DNA of 64,000 nucleotides from Timonella corticicola (GTDB lineage Bacteria > Actinomycetota > Actinomycetes > Actinomycetales > Cellulomonadaceae): positions 124,001-188,000 of the forward strand of contig NZ_JBHUOP010000002.1 of assembly GCF_042683685.1 (NCBI RefSeq), given 5' to 3'. Positions within the stretch are counted from its first letter, which is position 1. Every line of letters starts with the position of its first letter. A program made the translations under genes and the position numbers. Shown piece after piece: positions 17,136-25,274 of this stretch. The notes under the pieces are model-generated. The model saw only the letters and a program-made list of their open reading frames with translations, was not told the origin of the DNA and ran no database searches.

Positions 17136-17210
17136 ATGAGCAAGCGCGGACGTAAGCGTCGTAGCCGTGCCGGTAAGGGCGCAAACCACGGCAAGCGTCC
17201 AAACGCATGA
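17136..17210 (+). CDS. Small ribosomal subunit protein bS22 (AURKAIP1/COX24 family)
   Basis: A 24-codon gene starting MSKRGRKRRSRAGKG and ending GANHGKRPNA. This matches the very short, highly basic AURKAIP1/COX24-domain protein found in Actinobacteria and seen as bS22 in mycobacterial ribosomes, where it contacts 16S rRNA. The ribosome site AAGGAGA sits 6 bases before the ATG. A strong terminator 17 bases downstream makes it a single-gene transcript. It is easily missed because of its size. Confidence 0.92.
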   Translation: MSKRGRKRRSRAGKGANHGKRPNA

Positions 17211-17227
17211 GTCGTTTGGACTAAGCA

Positions 17228-17276
17228 CAAGGGCCGCAACGAATCTGAAAATGATTCGTTGCGGCCCTTGTCGTTT
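17228..17276 (+). terminator. Terminator of the bS22 gene, possibly shared with rsrA
   Basis: A perfect 17-bp stem (17228-17244 and 17254-17270) with a 9-nt loop is followed by TCGTTTT. It overlaps nearly to the rsrA stop codon on the other strand, so it may end both transcripts. Confidence 0.88.
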
Positions 17277-17569
17277 TAGCCCTCGGTGATGGTCACCTGC
17301 GTGAACTGCGCCCGAATTCGCACCCTCAGGTCCTCTGGAGCCCGTTCACTGCAGGACCGTTTGAGAGCGGCCTTGATGAGTTCGTCGATTGAGAGCTCAG
17401 CGAGGCACGGCGAACACTCGGCCACGTGTGCACGGACACGGGCCGTGTCCTCCTCGGTCATCTCCGAGTCAAGGTACTCGAAGATGTGCTCCACGACGGA
17501 CTCGCAGGCTTCTTTGTCGAGCTCGTATCCCATGTCCTTGCTGCAATCTTGTGTAGGTTTCTCGGTCAT
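17276..17569 (-). CDS. rsrA: RsrA-like zinc-binding anti-sigma factor
   Basis: A 97-residue anti-sigma factor of the ZAS family. It carries His48, Cys52 and Cys55 in HVAECSPC, plus Cys9, Cys22 and Cys72 outside the motif. In RsrA of Streptomyces a cysteine outside this core forms a disulfide trigger on oxidation, releasing the sigma factor; the arrangement here is consistent with the same thiol switch. Its ATG overlaps the sigma stop codon (TCAT at 17566-17569 on the plus strand), the usual translational coupling of sigma and anti-sigma. I infer it holds the upstream SigR-like factor inactive under reducing conditions. Confidence 0.9.
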   Translation of the reverse strand: MTEKPTQDCSKDMGYELDKEACESVVEHIFEYLDSEMTEEDTARVRAHVAECSPCLAELSIDELIKAALKRSCSERAPEDLRVRIRAQFTQVTITEG

Positions 17570-18363
17570 GATGCTTGCTCCGGTGAGGTCGGGGCATCCA
17601 CTGCGTCCACGACACTGCGAGCGCTCTTCGCTGAACTCTTGCGTGCTGTGCGTGCGGAGGAGGTTTCCCCTGTTCCAAATCCCATGCCCGCGGCGTAGTC
17701 GCGTAGGAGTTCACGCAATTGTGCGCGGCCACGGTGTAGCCGAGACATGACGGTTCCGATGGGGCTGCCCATGATCTCGGCGATCTCCTTGTACGGGAAT
17801 CCCTCGACATCGGCGAGATAGACGGCGATGCGGCGGTCCTCGGGGAGTTCCTGGAGGGCGCGCTTGATGTCCGAGTCTGGGAGCCGTTCGAGGGCTTCAG
17901 CCTCGGCTGATTTCAGTCCGGTCGATGTGTGTGAGGCCGCGCGTGCAATCTGCCAGTCCTCGATTTCCTCGGAGTTGGATTGCTTCGGCTCACGCTGCTT
18001 CTTGCGGTAACTGTTGATGTAGGTGTTTGTGAGGATGCGGTACAGCCAGGCCTTGAGATTGGTGTCTGGCCGGTACTGGTGGAACGCCGCGAATGCTTTG
18101 GCGAAGGTTTCCTGAAGCAGGTCCTCTGCATCCGAGGGGTTCCTGGTCATGCGTAGTGCGGCAGCGTACATCTGATCGAGGTATCCAAGCGCATCCCGTT
18201 CGAAGCGGGCGGCGCGTTGTTCGGCGCTCTCCGATTCGGGGGCACGGTCGGTGTCCTCGCCAATGTCATCGGCAAGTATCTGGTCCGCGATTGCCTCCGC
18301 ATTCTCAGAGGTGATCACGTCCGATTCTGGGTGTGGGGTCGGGTTCGACTCATGAGTGGTCAT
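17566..18363 (-). CDS. sigR: SigR/SigH-type ECF RNA polymerase sigma factor
   Basis: A group IV sigma factor of about 265 residues from the ATG at 18363. Region 2 is seen in RDALGYLDQMYAAALRMTRNPSDAEDLLQETFAKAF and region 4 in ALQELPEDRRIAVYLADVEGFPYKEIAEIMGSPIGTVMSRLHRGR, both very like SigR/SigH of the thiol-oxidative stress response. A C-terminal Ser/Ala-rich tail of about 40 residues follows. The frame stays open upstream to 18540, with in-frame ATGs at 18429 and 18540, so longer forms are possible; Streptomyces SigR has a comparable extended isoform. A promoter of the SigR class lies at 18454-18480. It is coupled to rsrA by a 4-base overlap. Confidence 0.93.
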   Translation of the reverse strand: MTTHESNPTPHPESDVITSENAEAIADQILADDIGEDTDRAPESESAEQRAARFERDALGYLDQMYAAALRMTRNPSDAEDLLQETFAKAFAAFHQYRPDTNLKAWLYRILTNTYINSYRKKQREPKQSNSEEIEDWQIARAASHTSTGLKSAEAEALERLPDSDIKRALQELPEDRRIAVYLADVEGFPYKEIAEIMGSPIGTVMSRLHRGRAQLRELLRDYAAGMGFGTGETSSARTARKSSAKSARSVVDAVDAPTSPEQAS

Positions 18364-18697
18364 CACTGTAGAGCCTATGTCGAGGGTCGCTGGGTTGACC
18401 AGTTGAATCGCTCCTGTGCCTCGGTCCATAACGTTTGCTGTCACGCACGGTCCAACACTCATGTGCGCATTTTCATTCCCAGGGAACACTCGTAAACGCT
18501 CCCTACGTTTGTAGGTGCCCTTAGCTTCGCTCACGCGCACTGTGAGTGAAGCTAAGGAGCACTTACAACCTGAGATTTTGCGTGCGGGTACGCGCGGATA
18601 ACCGAGCGGTGAATGCCCTCGCCGGTTATGGTGAGTAGAGGAATGTGACCGTATCGATGTGGGTAGCGCGTGGCACCCACAGTTTGGGGTTTTTTCA
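18364..18697. other. 334-bp divergent region between sigR and the DoxX-like gene
   Basis: The sigR promoter (18451-18480, minus strand) and the possible sigR N-terminal extension lie in the left half. In the right half GGAAT at about 18639-18643, then 18 bases, then GTA lies about 35 bases before the DoxX-like ATG. Nothing else was identified. Confidence 0.5.
18451..18480 (-). promoter_or_regulatory. SigR-type promoter upstream of sigR (autoregulation)
   Basis: On the minus strand GGGAAT (18480-18475) is followed by an 18-base spacer and GTTGGA (18456-18451). This fits the known SigR/SigH consensus GGAAT-N18/19-GTT. A start near 18446 would put the ATGs at 18429 and 18363 in the transcript but not the one at 18540. 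Confidence 0.75.
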
Positions 18698-19162
18698 ATG
18701 TTGCGTCGGATTGCTCGCCCGCTGCTCGCGTCGTGGTTTGTATACGACGGCTATGACGCGCTCCGTCATCCAGAGTCGCACGTCGAGATGGCTCGTGAGC
18801 CGGTCACGAAGATCGCCGCGGTTGCAGGCCAGGAAGTGCCATCGGACACGCAGATCAAGCGCATCGTACAGGCTCAGGGTGCCGCCACGATTTTCTTGGG
18901 GCTGTCGCTCGCTTTCTCGAAGACCCCGCGCACAGCCGGTCTGCTCCTCGCGCTCTCCACCACGCCGCATGCCATTGCAACCGCACCCGTCAGCAAGGCG
19001 GAGTTGTCGCGTTCGGAGCGGATGAGGCCATTCATCGCCAAGGTTGGCGCTGTGGGTGCTGCACTTCTGGTTGCCGCTGACACGGCCGGTAAGCCGTCCA
19101 TGCGATACCGGGTTGCGAAGGCTCGTGCAGATCGGGCTGAGGCGCGTTCGCACGAAAAGTGA
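18698..19162 (+). CDS. DoxX-family small membrane protein
   Basis: A protein of about 154 residues with four hydrophobic segments, beginning MLRRIARPLLASWFVYDGYDALRHPESHV and containing GAATIFLGLSLAFSKTPRTAGLLLAL. This resembles the DoxX family, some members of which act with oxidoreductases in redox defence. I chose the ATG at 18698; an earlier in-frame GTG at 18659 would add 13 residues before the hydrophobic start. It is divergent from sigR across 334 bases. A GGAAT string at about 18640 followed 18 bases later by GTA is a weak SigR-like promoter, so redox control is possible but unproven. Confidence 0.75.
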   Translation: MLRRIARPLLASWFVYDGYDALRHPESHVEMAREPVTKIAAVAGQEVPSDTQIKRIVQAQGAATIFLGLSLAFSKTPRTAGLLLALSTTPHAIATAPVSKAELSRSERMRPFIAKVGAVGAALLVAADTAGKPSMRYRVAKARADRAEARSHEK

Positions 19163-19193
19163 TCGCCTGACCTGGCTCGCGTACTTTCGTGGC

Positions 19194-19214
19194 GAGTGGG
19201 GAAAAACCCACTCA
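19194..19214. repeat. Short hairpin after the DoxX-like gene
   Basis: GAGTGGG and CCCACTC flank an A-rich loop, about 30 bases after the stop codon. It may contribute to termination, although no T-run follows. Confidence 0.4.
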
Positions 19215-19233
19215 CGGCGTCATGTGGACGCAG

Positions 19234-19326
19234 ATTGCCGACGAGCCTGCTGGTTCTGTCCGCATCCCCTGCCCCGGCGTGGCTGGGACAGGGGCGGTCC
19301 TCTTGTGTGGCCAGATCGTCGCCAAG
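19234..19326. repeat. About 93-bp intergenic element bounded by inverted CGACGA motifs
   Basis: The left end reads ATTGCCGACGAGCCTG (19234-19249) and the right end CCAGATCGTCGCCAAG (19311-19326), an imperfect inverted pair. An inner GC-rich inverted repeat (CCCTGCCCC with GGGACAGGG) lies between them. The interval at 31648-31737 has the same layout and nearly the same length, and both are preceded by CAG. Confidence 0.55.
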
Positions 19327-19404
19327 TAGTACACAGATGCACGCCAGGGTGCTGGGAAGTGAGACCCAGCGTCTTGTCTTGCGGAAACCTTCTAGACTTG
19401 GGGC

Positions 19405-20727
19405 ATGACTTCGATCTCGCCAACCTCTGTTTCACCGTTGTGGGACGCACCGTCGCGCCCTGCCAATGCCCGCTTGGATGCAACCGTGTCCGTTCCCGGC
19501 TCCAAGTCGCTGACCAACCGCTTCCTTGTGCTCGCAGCTCTGGCCGATGGACCGAGTGTGCTCCGCGGGACGCTGCTGTCCCGTGACTCCGAACTCATGA
19601 TCGCGGCCCTGCGACAGTTGGGGGCCTCGATTGAGCCAGGTGAGCAGGCGGGTGAGTTCCACATCTCCCCGATCGTTCAGGGAACTGATGTCGGCGAGGT
19701 GCACATCGACTGCGGGCTGGCAGGGACGGTGATGCGGTTCTTACCCGCCGTTGCAGCGCTCGTGCGCGGACACATCGTGATTGATGGGGATGAGGGTGCA
19801 CGGGTACGCCCGATGAAGCCGATTCTGGACGGCTTGCGCGATCTCGGTGTGGAGATCGAGGACCTGTCAAATGGCTTCCTTCCCTTTGCGATGAACGCCA
19901 CAGGAATGGTTCCGGGTGGCAGCATCACGGTCGATGCCTCGGGTTCGAGCCAGTTCGTGTCTGGTCTGCTGCTTGCCGCGAGCCGCTTTGAGAAGGGCGT
20001 GGAACTGCACCACGTGGGCGCGAAGTTGCCCTCGCTGCCCCACATCGACATGACCGTCGACGTGCTGGGCGCAGCAGGTGTCTCGGTTGAACAGCCGGAC
20101 AACGTGACCTGGACAGTCGCCCCGGCAGCAGTCACCGCGCGCGATGTTCACGTCGAGCCGGATCTCTCCAACGCCACCCCGTTCATGGCTGCGGCACTCG
20201 TGTGCGGTGGCACGGTGCGGATTCCCGCCTGGCCCTCATCGACGACTCAGCCCGGTGGTCTGGCACCGGAGATCTTCGAACGCATGGGGGCGCAGGTGAA
20301 CCTCGTGGACGGCGTACTCTCGATCACGGGCACGGGACGGGTTCGTGGCCTTGGACATCTCGACCTCTCCCCCGCAGGTGAACTGGCCCCCACCTTTGCG
20401 GCGCTTGCCGCCCTCGGCGATGCCACCACCGAGATCACCGGAATCGCACACCTGCGTGGTCATGAAACCGACCGCCTTGCAGCGCTGTCCGCCGAGATCA
20501 ACGGCCTGGGTGGCTCCGTCACCGAGACCCCGGACGGCCTGATCATCAGCCCGGCACCACTGCATGGTGGGACGTTCCGCACCTACCACGACCACCGAAT
20601 GGCCACGGCCGGAGCAATCCTCGGGTTGGCTGTACCCGGCATCGCCGTGGAGAACATCGCCACCACGGCAAAGACCCTTCCAGGGTTCGACCTCATGTGG
20701 CAGGACATGCTCGCGCAGTTGGCGTAG
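19405..20727 (+). CDS. aroA: 3-phosphoshikimate 1-carboxyvinyltransferase (EPSP synthase)
   Basis: A 440-residue cytosolic enzyme of the shikimate pathway that transfers enolpyruvate from PEP to shikimate 3-phosphate. The two inverse alpha/beta domains are complete. Visible signatures include VPGSKSLTNRFLVLAALADG (substrate-binding Lys, about residue 34), DCGLAGTVMRFLPA, DGDEGARVRPMKPILDGLR, DASGSSQFVSGLLLA and the C-terminal HLRGHETDRLAALSAEIN and TYHDHRMATAGAILGLAV. It starts at an ATG with a weak GGGG upstream. It is followed 73 bases later by rsgA on the same strand, an arrangement common in Actinobacteria. Confidence 0.97.
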   Translation: MTSISPTSVSPLWDAPSRPANARLDATVSVPGSKSLTNRFLVLAALADGPSVLRGTLLSRDSELMIAALRQLGASIEPGEQAGEFHISPIVQGTDVGEVHIDCGLAGTVMRFLPAVAALVRGHIVIDGDEGARVRPMKPILDGLRDLGVEIEDLSNGFLPFAMNATGMVPGGSITVDASGSSQFVSGLLLAASRFEKGVELHHVGAKLPSLPHIDMTVDVLGAAGVSVEQPDNVTWTVAPAAVTARDVHVEPDLSNATPFMAAALVCGGTVRIPAWPSSTTQPGGLAPEIFERMGAQVNLVDGVLSITGTGRVRGLGHLDLSPAGELAPTFAALAALGDATTEITGIAHLRGHETDRLAALSAEINGLGGSVTETPDGLIISPAPLHGGTFRTYHDHRMATAGAILGLAVPGIAVENIATTAKTLPGFDLMWQDMLAQLA

Positions 20728-20800
20728 TAGTGTGGTGAGGGTACGCGGCGAGGTAGCCCGTGCCCTCACCCCTACAACCAACGGAATGCCTTTCAGTTCT

Positions 20801-21889
20801 ATGACGCCACGCTTTCTTGACGAGTCGGATTTCTCCTCCCGCCCAGGGAAACGCGGTTCACGTCCGCGTACCAAGACCCGCCCCGAGCACAAGAACGCCG
20901 TCCAGGGTTTCGTCACTGGCGTGGATCGCGGTCGTTACACAATCCTCGTGGACGAGGACGGTCCCGACGAACGCATCGTGATCGCGATGAAGGCCAAGGA
21001 ACTGAACCGCGACCGAATCGTGTGCGGGGATCGCGTGGACATGGTGGGCGATGTTTCCGGCGATGAGGGTACGCTCGCGCGAATCGTGCGTATCACCGAA
21101 CGCGACACCGTCCTGCGGCGCACGGCGGACGACACCGATCCGTACGAGCGCATCATCGTGGCAAACGCCGATCAACTCGTCATCGTGACTGCGCTTGCCA
21201 ACCCGGAACCACGCACCCGCATGATCGACCGCTGCGTGGTTGCCGCCTACGACGCCGGCATGGATGCGATCCTGTGCCTCACCAAAGCCGACCTCGCCTC
21301 CCCCGACTATCTACGCGACCTCTACGAACCGGTGGGTGTACGCGTGGTCGTCACTGAACAGACCGATGATCTAGACCTCGACGGAGTCACCGGGGTGCGC
21401 GATGAACTCGTGGGCAAGGTGTCCGTGTTCGTCGGTCACTCAGGTGTCGGAAAGTCCACGCTCGTCAACGCCCTCGTCCCTGACGCCGACCGCGCCACCG
21501 GCCGGGTGAACGACGTGACCGGACGCGGCCGCCACACCTCAACGTCAGCCGTGGCGCTCCGCCTTCCCAAACACGCAGACCCTGCAACCGGCGAGGTCCA
21601 CGCAGGCTGGGTCATCGACACCCCGGGGGTCCGCTCATTCGGGCTCGCCCACATCGATCCTGACCGCGTACTCGCCGCCTTCGAAGACCTCGAGACCCTC
21701 ATCGAGGATTGCCCACGAGGGTGCACCCACCTCGCGAGCGCACCCGACTGCGCACTCGACGACTGGCTCGAAGCCGCCCACGCCGGAACGGTGGAGGAAG
21801 ACGAACGCGAGGTCTCGTCGAAAATCAAACGCATCGAGTCGATGCGTCGCCTCCTCGACTCGCGCAGCGACGGGCCAAGCGGCGCATAA
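20801..21889 (+). CDS. rsgA: Ribosome small subunit-dependent GTPase A
   Basis: A circularly permuted GTPase that helps late maturation of the 30S subunit. After a basic N-terminal tail comes an OB-fold (FVTGVDRGRYTILVDEDG). The G-motifs then come in permuted order: TKAD (G4, about residue 161), GHSGVGKST (G1, about 211), a T-rich switch near GRGRHTSTSA, and DTPGVRSFGL (G3). The C-terminal zinc knuckle is seen in CPRGCTHLASAPDCAL. I chose the ATG at 20801; an in-frame ATG at 20786 adds five residues but leaves no room for a ribosome site. Confidence 0.95.
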   Translation: MTPRFLDESDFSSRPGKRGSRPRTKTRPEHKNAVQGFVTGVDRGRYTILVDEDGPDERIVIAMKAKELNRDRIVCGDRVDMVGDVSGDEGTLARIVRITERDTVLRRTADDTDPYERIIVANADQLVIVTALANPEPRTRMIDRCVVAAYDAGMDAILCLTKADLASPDYLRDLYEPVGVRVVVTEQTDDLDLDGVTGVRDELVGKVSVFVGHSGVGKSTLVNALVPDADRATGRVNDVTGRGRHTSTSAVALRLPKHADPATGEVHAGWVIDTPGVRSFGLAHIDPDRVLAAFEDLETLIEDCPRGCTHLASAPDCALDDWLEAAHAGTVEEDEREVSSKIKRIESMRRLLDSRSDGPSGA

Positions 21890-21949
21890 ACCCGTGCAGG
21901 TCATGAGAAACACGCCCGCAAACCAGCCAAAACACGCTATGTTTAAGGC

Positions 21950-22744
21950 ATGACTTCCTCGGTTTACGATGACGACCTGCGATTCGCACTCACCCTTGCG
22001 GACCAAGTTGACCGCATCACGATGTCACGGTTCAAGGCAATAGACCTCAAGGTCGAATCCAAGCCGGACACCACCCCCGTATCGGACGCAGACCGCACAG
22101 CCGAAGAGGTCATCCGCGGACAGATCTCGCGCATGCGCTCGCGCGACGCAATCGTCGGCGAGGAGTACGGAACCACCGGCCACTCCTCACGCCGCTGGAT
22201 CATCGACCCCATCGACGGCACCAAGAACTTCGTACGTGGAGTCCCAGTCTGGGCGACGCTGATCGCGCTTGCCGAGGGAGATGAGGTGGTTGTTGGCGTC
22301 GTTTCCGCACCCGCGCTCAACCGCCGCTGGTGGGCCGCCAAGGGCACTGGAGCCTGGACTGGACGATCGTTGTCCCAGGCCACGCGCCTGCATGTCTCAG
22401 GGGTCTCGTCGCTTGAGGATGCCTCGCTCTCCTATTCTTCTCTGGGAGGATGGGGCAAGTTGGGACTGCGCGAGCAGTTCCTGTCCCTGACCGATGACGT
22501 CTGGCGCACCCGCGCCTACGGCGATTTCTGGTCCTACATGCTCGTGGCCGAGGGCGCCGTCGACGCTGCGATGGAACCCGAGCTTGAACTCTACGACATG
22601 GCCGCACTCGTCCCCATCGTGACCGAGGCCGGAGGCACGTTCACCTCCGTTGACGGGTCTGCTCAGGGTCCGTGGGGCGGCAACGCCATTGCGAGCAACG
22701 GCGTGTTGCATGAGGAGATCTTGGAACGCCTGCGCACCGAATAA
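21950..22744 (+). CDS. hisN: Inositol-monophosphatase-family phosphatase, probable histidinol-phosphatase
   Basis: A 264-residue Mg2+-dependent phosphatase. Metal-site motifs are complete: GEEYG, WIIDPIDGTKNFVRGVP (about residues 83-99) and ELYDMAALVPIVTEAGGTFT near the C-terminus. The actinobacterial gene next to aroA and rsgA is the HisN histidinol-phosphatase group, which makes histidinol from histidinol phosphate. This order (aroA, rsgA, hisN) supports that call over inositol or NADP phosphatase, though the families cannot be fully told apart here. The start is an ATG preceded by AAGG. Confidence 0.85.
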   Translation: MTSSVYDDDLRFALTLADQVDRITMSRFKAIDLKVESKPDTTPVSDADRTAEEVIRGQISRMRSRDAIVGEEYGTTGHSSRRWIIDPIDGTKNFVRGVPVWATLIALAEGDEVVVGVVSAPALNRRWWAAKGTGAWTGRSLSQATRLHVSGVSSLEDASLSYSSLGGWGKLGLREQFLSLTDDVWRTRAYGDFWSYMLVAEGAVDAAMEPELELYDMAALVPIVTEAGGTFTSVDGSAQGPWGGNAIASNGVLHEEILERLRTE

Positions 22745-22837
22745 CGCGAGGCGAGGGCTTGAGCCCTGCTTAGCGACGATAGTGCGGGTTGACACGGTGG
22801 CACCGCCACGAGTGGGTCGCGGTTCTGGCTGCGCGGA

Positions 22838-23314
22838 CTAGCGCGAAATCATCCCCAATTCGGACACGTCATACCAGAGCAGGTCACGCTCGCCCAGTGC
22901 GATGATCGCTTCCTCCTTGCCTTCGAGCACGCCCTGAATGTCGCCTGCAGCTTCAGGTTCGTCAACATGCACGCACACGATCTTGGTTGGCCCAAGATCC
23001 TGAGTGATGTCAACCGCAGAGAGTGCCTCGTCCGGTGTGGCCTCAACGACCGTGACAGCCGAGTCTGGGACGTCAACTGAGATGATCAAGCGTGTCCACT
23101 GCTCATCGGGGGCGGCAGCGATAAGCATGAGCGAGTCATCTGCCGCAGCCATGAACGCGCCGTACTCGACCTCTTCGATGTCCGTGATGTCTTCGGCCGC
23201 ATACTGCCGCACCAAGGCTGCGGTGGCGGTGTGGGCGCGACGTGGGGTCAGGTTGATCTTGTTGCCTTTGACCCCGTCGAGTTCGCTGAGGGTGGCTGGT
23301 ACATACAGGCGCAT
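22838..23314 (-). CDS. DUF6912 family protein of unknown function
   Basis: A 158-residue acidic soluble protein starting MRLYVPATLSELDG, with an Ala-rich helix around YGAFMAAADDSLMLIA and a C-terminal part ending DLLWYDVSELGMI. It resembles the actinobacterial DUF6912 proteins, whose members share the RxYxPAT start and FxAFxAAADxSL stretch. No catalytic motif is evident. It stands alone between the convergent hisN gene and the CpaE-like operon, 61 bases downstream of the latter's stop codon, and may be read through from it. Confidence 0.7.
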   Translation of the reverse strand: MRLYVPATLSELDGVKGNKINLTPRRAHTATAALVRQYAAEDITDIEEVEYGAFMAAADDSLMLIAAAPDEQWTRLIISVDVPDSAVTVVEATPDEALSAVDITQDLGPTKIVCVHVDEPEAAGDIQGVLEGKEEAIIALGERDLLWYDVSELGMISR

Positions 23315-23375
23315 GTTCTAAGTGTGCCATCTGAGGCCCGATAATCTTCAACGATGCGCAGCAAGAACGGTCAGC

Positions 23376-25274
23376 TCAGGCCGTACGGTGCGTCACAAAC
23401 CCGGCGCTGATCATAGCCGCCAGAGATTCCAATGCTGAGGGCAGGTCGCCCTTGGTACGGTCCTCGGTGACGGCTTTGCCCCATTCGAGAGCGCTGTGCG
23501 CGATGTTCTGGTCACTCGCGATGAAGTACGGCGCGTCCTCATCAGCGAACCGTCGCAGTGCTTTGACGATCTGGCTACGCCGATCCTTTCCCGTGACCCT
23601 CAGTGGTGCCTGGTTCACCACTACGAGGTAAGGACGGTCAGGGTGGCGCTCTTTGAACTGCGAGATCGCATCGATGAGTCGTTTGATTCCCACGGGGTCG
23701 GCTTTCCCCACGATCAGCACGAGATCCGCGTATTCAAGCGTCGTCAGTGTGGCTGCATTGCGCTGTGGCGCATGGGAGTCAAATGCGATGCTCTTGTCTT
23801 GGTCGAGTGGCGGCGCACAGTCCACGATTGTCCAGGGAGCATCGTGTTTCACCTGTTCGTAGACTGCTTCGAGCGCATAGTGCGCTATCTCGTCCCAACG
23901 ATCGGGACGCGGCAACCCGGTCAGGAGCGTCAAGTTCTCGGCAACGTTCATTGCGCTGTCCGCAAGGGTCGCCGTATCGAGGGTGCCCTGATTGGCGTGC
24001 CGGCACGCCAGCGCCAGGCCCGACGACTCTTCGAGCAGACCCAACCCCTGTGCGAGCGATGGGGCGTAGGTGTCGGCATCCACGAGGATCGTGTGCTCAC
24101 CCGTGTATCTCTTGGCGTCGCTGCGTCGGCTGCCGAGCAAGCGGCTCCGCCGCTTTGCAGCACCCTGTGTCTGCCTCATGTTCATTGCCGACGAGCCGGT
24201 TGCCTCGGTCCTCTGTGTCACGCCTCGTGAGAGCGCGTAGGCGAGACCTGCGGCTATTGTGCTACGTCCCGGCGCTCCGTGTCCGCTCCACACCGCGATG
24301 ATCTTGCCATGATGGCCGGGGCGGCCTTCCGGTGCTGACGGCTCCGGTGCGAATGCCGCGGGCTGACTGGGGGGCGGTAGCGGAACGTCGGGGGTTCCGC
24401 TTTTCAGGCCAGAGGGTGCGAATGTCTCCTGCGCTGAAGTTAGGCCGTCCTGTACACCGCGATCCGGTGCGAAGCCCTGCGGCAGGGAGTCTGGCAGTCT
24501 GGTGGGCAGGATGCCAAGGCTTTCGCGCCTCAGCACGTCTGCTGTCTCCTCAATCAGTTGCTGCGCGGCATAGGACCAGTCTGCGAGCGCCTGGTCATGG
24601 TCAGATGGTTGAGGGTCCTCTGGCGAGCTGGTTGCGTTTGCCGGGCTGTCTCCACTGCGTGCGTGCGAAACCTCGTCGCGTCGGACCGTGAGTTCTATGT
24701 CATCAGCCTCTTGGTCGTGGACACTCTCATCTGCACCATGAGATGTGTCGCTGCCGTTGGTGGCCTGCCCAGAACTGCTCTCTGGCTGGCTGGCGTCGGC
24801 GCGCAGGACATCGCTAGTGGTTGCTCCTGAGATTCCAAGGGCAGCCGCGGTGCCTGCGTTGTTCCGAGCACCGGCCTCTGCCACTATCTGAGCCAGCTTC
24901 TCGTCAATGTCGGTGGGACTGACGGACACCGTGATTCCCAATGCCCTCAGCCGTTCGCACGAGAACTGATCGTCTGGGTCGTTCAGAGCAACTATCTCGA
25001 CCCCCTGTACCCGCAGAAGCGACACGAGTTCCCGGTCAAAGCCAGGGAGATCAGCACCGACAACCGCGACAGTTCCGATTCCCGCCTGTGCCACGCCCAG
25101 GAGTTCGGCCGTGTCAGCGCAGCGGCGTACGAGGGCTATGCCCTCGGTGTGGGTCAGGATCTGAGCGATCCGTCCTTCGATGGCACCTTGAACCGCGGTC
25201 ACCACGGACACGACGGCACGCGGATACTCCGAGAAGCCCGAGGATCGCGCTCTGCGCGCTTGGTCCCAACTCAC
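23376..25274 (-). CDS. CpaE/TadZ/MinD-like ATPase with deviant P-loop
   Basis: A 632-residue protein. The N-terminal ~130 residues resemble a receiver-like domain as in CpaE (VVTAVQGAIEGRIAQILTHTEGIALVRRC). A long disordered middle (about 140-330) is rich in Ser, Pro and Asp. The C-terminal part is a MinD/ParA-type ATPase with IIAVWSGHGAPGRSTIAAGLAYAL, in which the P-loop has Arg where Lys is expected, then ILVDADTYAPSLAQGLGLLEE and WTIVDCAPPLD. In tad/cpa systems such proteins position the secretion apparatus, but no pilus genes lie here. The start codon GTG overlaps the SAF gene stop. One linker contains a CGACGAG motif copy (24184-24199). Confidence 0.75.
   Translation of the reverse strand: MSWDQARRARSSGFSEYPRAVVSVVTAVQGAIEGRIAQILTHTEGIALVRRCADTAELLGVAQAGIGTVAVVGADLPGFDRELVSLLRVQGVEIVALNDPDDQFSCERLRALGITVSVSPTDIDEKLAQIVAEAGARNNAGTAAALGISGATTSDVLRADASQPESSSGQATNGSDTSHGADESVHDQEADDIELTVRRDEVSHARSGDSPANATSSPEDPQPSDHDQALADWSYAAQQLIEETADVLRRESLGILPTRLPDSLPQGFAPDRGVQDGLTSAQETFAPSGLKSGTPDVPLPPPSQPAAFAPEPSAPEGRPGHHGKIIAVWSGHGAPGRSTIAAGLAYALSRGVTQRTEATGSSAMNMRQTQGAAKRRSRLLGSRRSDAKRYTGEHTILVDADTYAPSLAQGLGLLEESSGLALACRHANQGTLDTATLADSAMNVAENLTLLTGLPRPDRWDEIAHYALEAVYEQVKHDAPWTIVDCAPPLDQDKSIAFDSHAPQRNAATLTTLEYADLVLIVGKADPVGIKRLIDAISQFKERHPDRPYLVVVNQAPLRVTGKDRRSQIVKALRRFADEDAPYFIASDQNIAHSALEWGKAVTEDRTKGDLPSALESLAAMISAGFVTHRTA
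24184..24199 (+). repeat. CGACGAG motif copy inside a coding linker
   Basis: ATTGCCGACGAGCCGG, antisense to the CpaE/MinD-like gene, encodes part of T-G-S-S-A-M. It lies in a 19-base string identical to one in the CNNM gene linker near 6052. Confidence 0.6.

Noticed and set aside
20564..20800. N-terminal extension of the rsgA frame into aroA
   Set aside because: It overlaps the conserved end of aroA in another frame; RsgA homologues begin close to the ATG at 20801.
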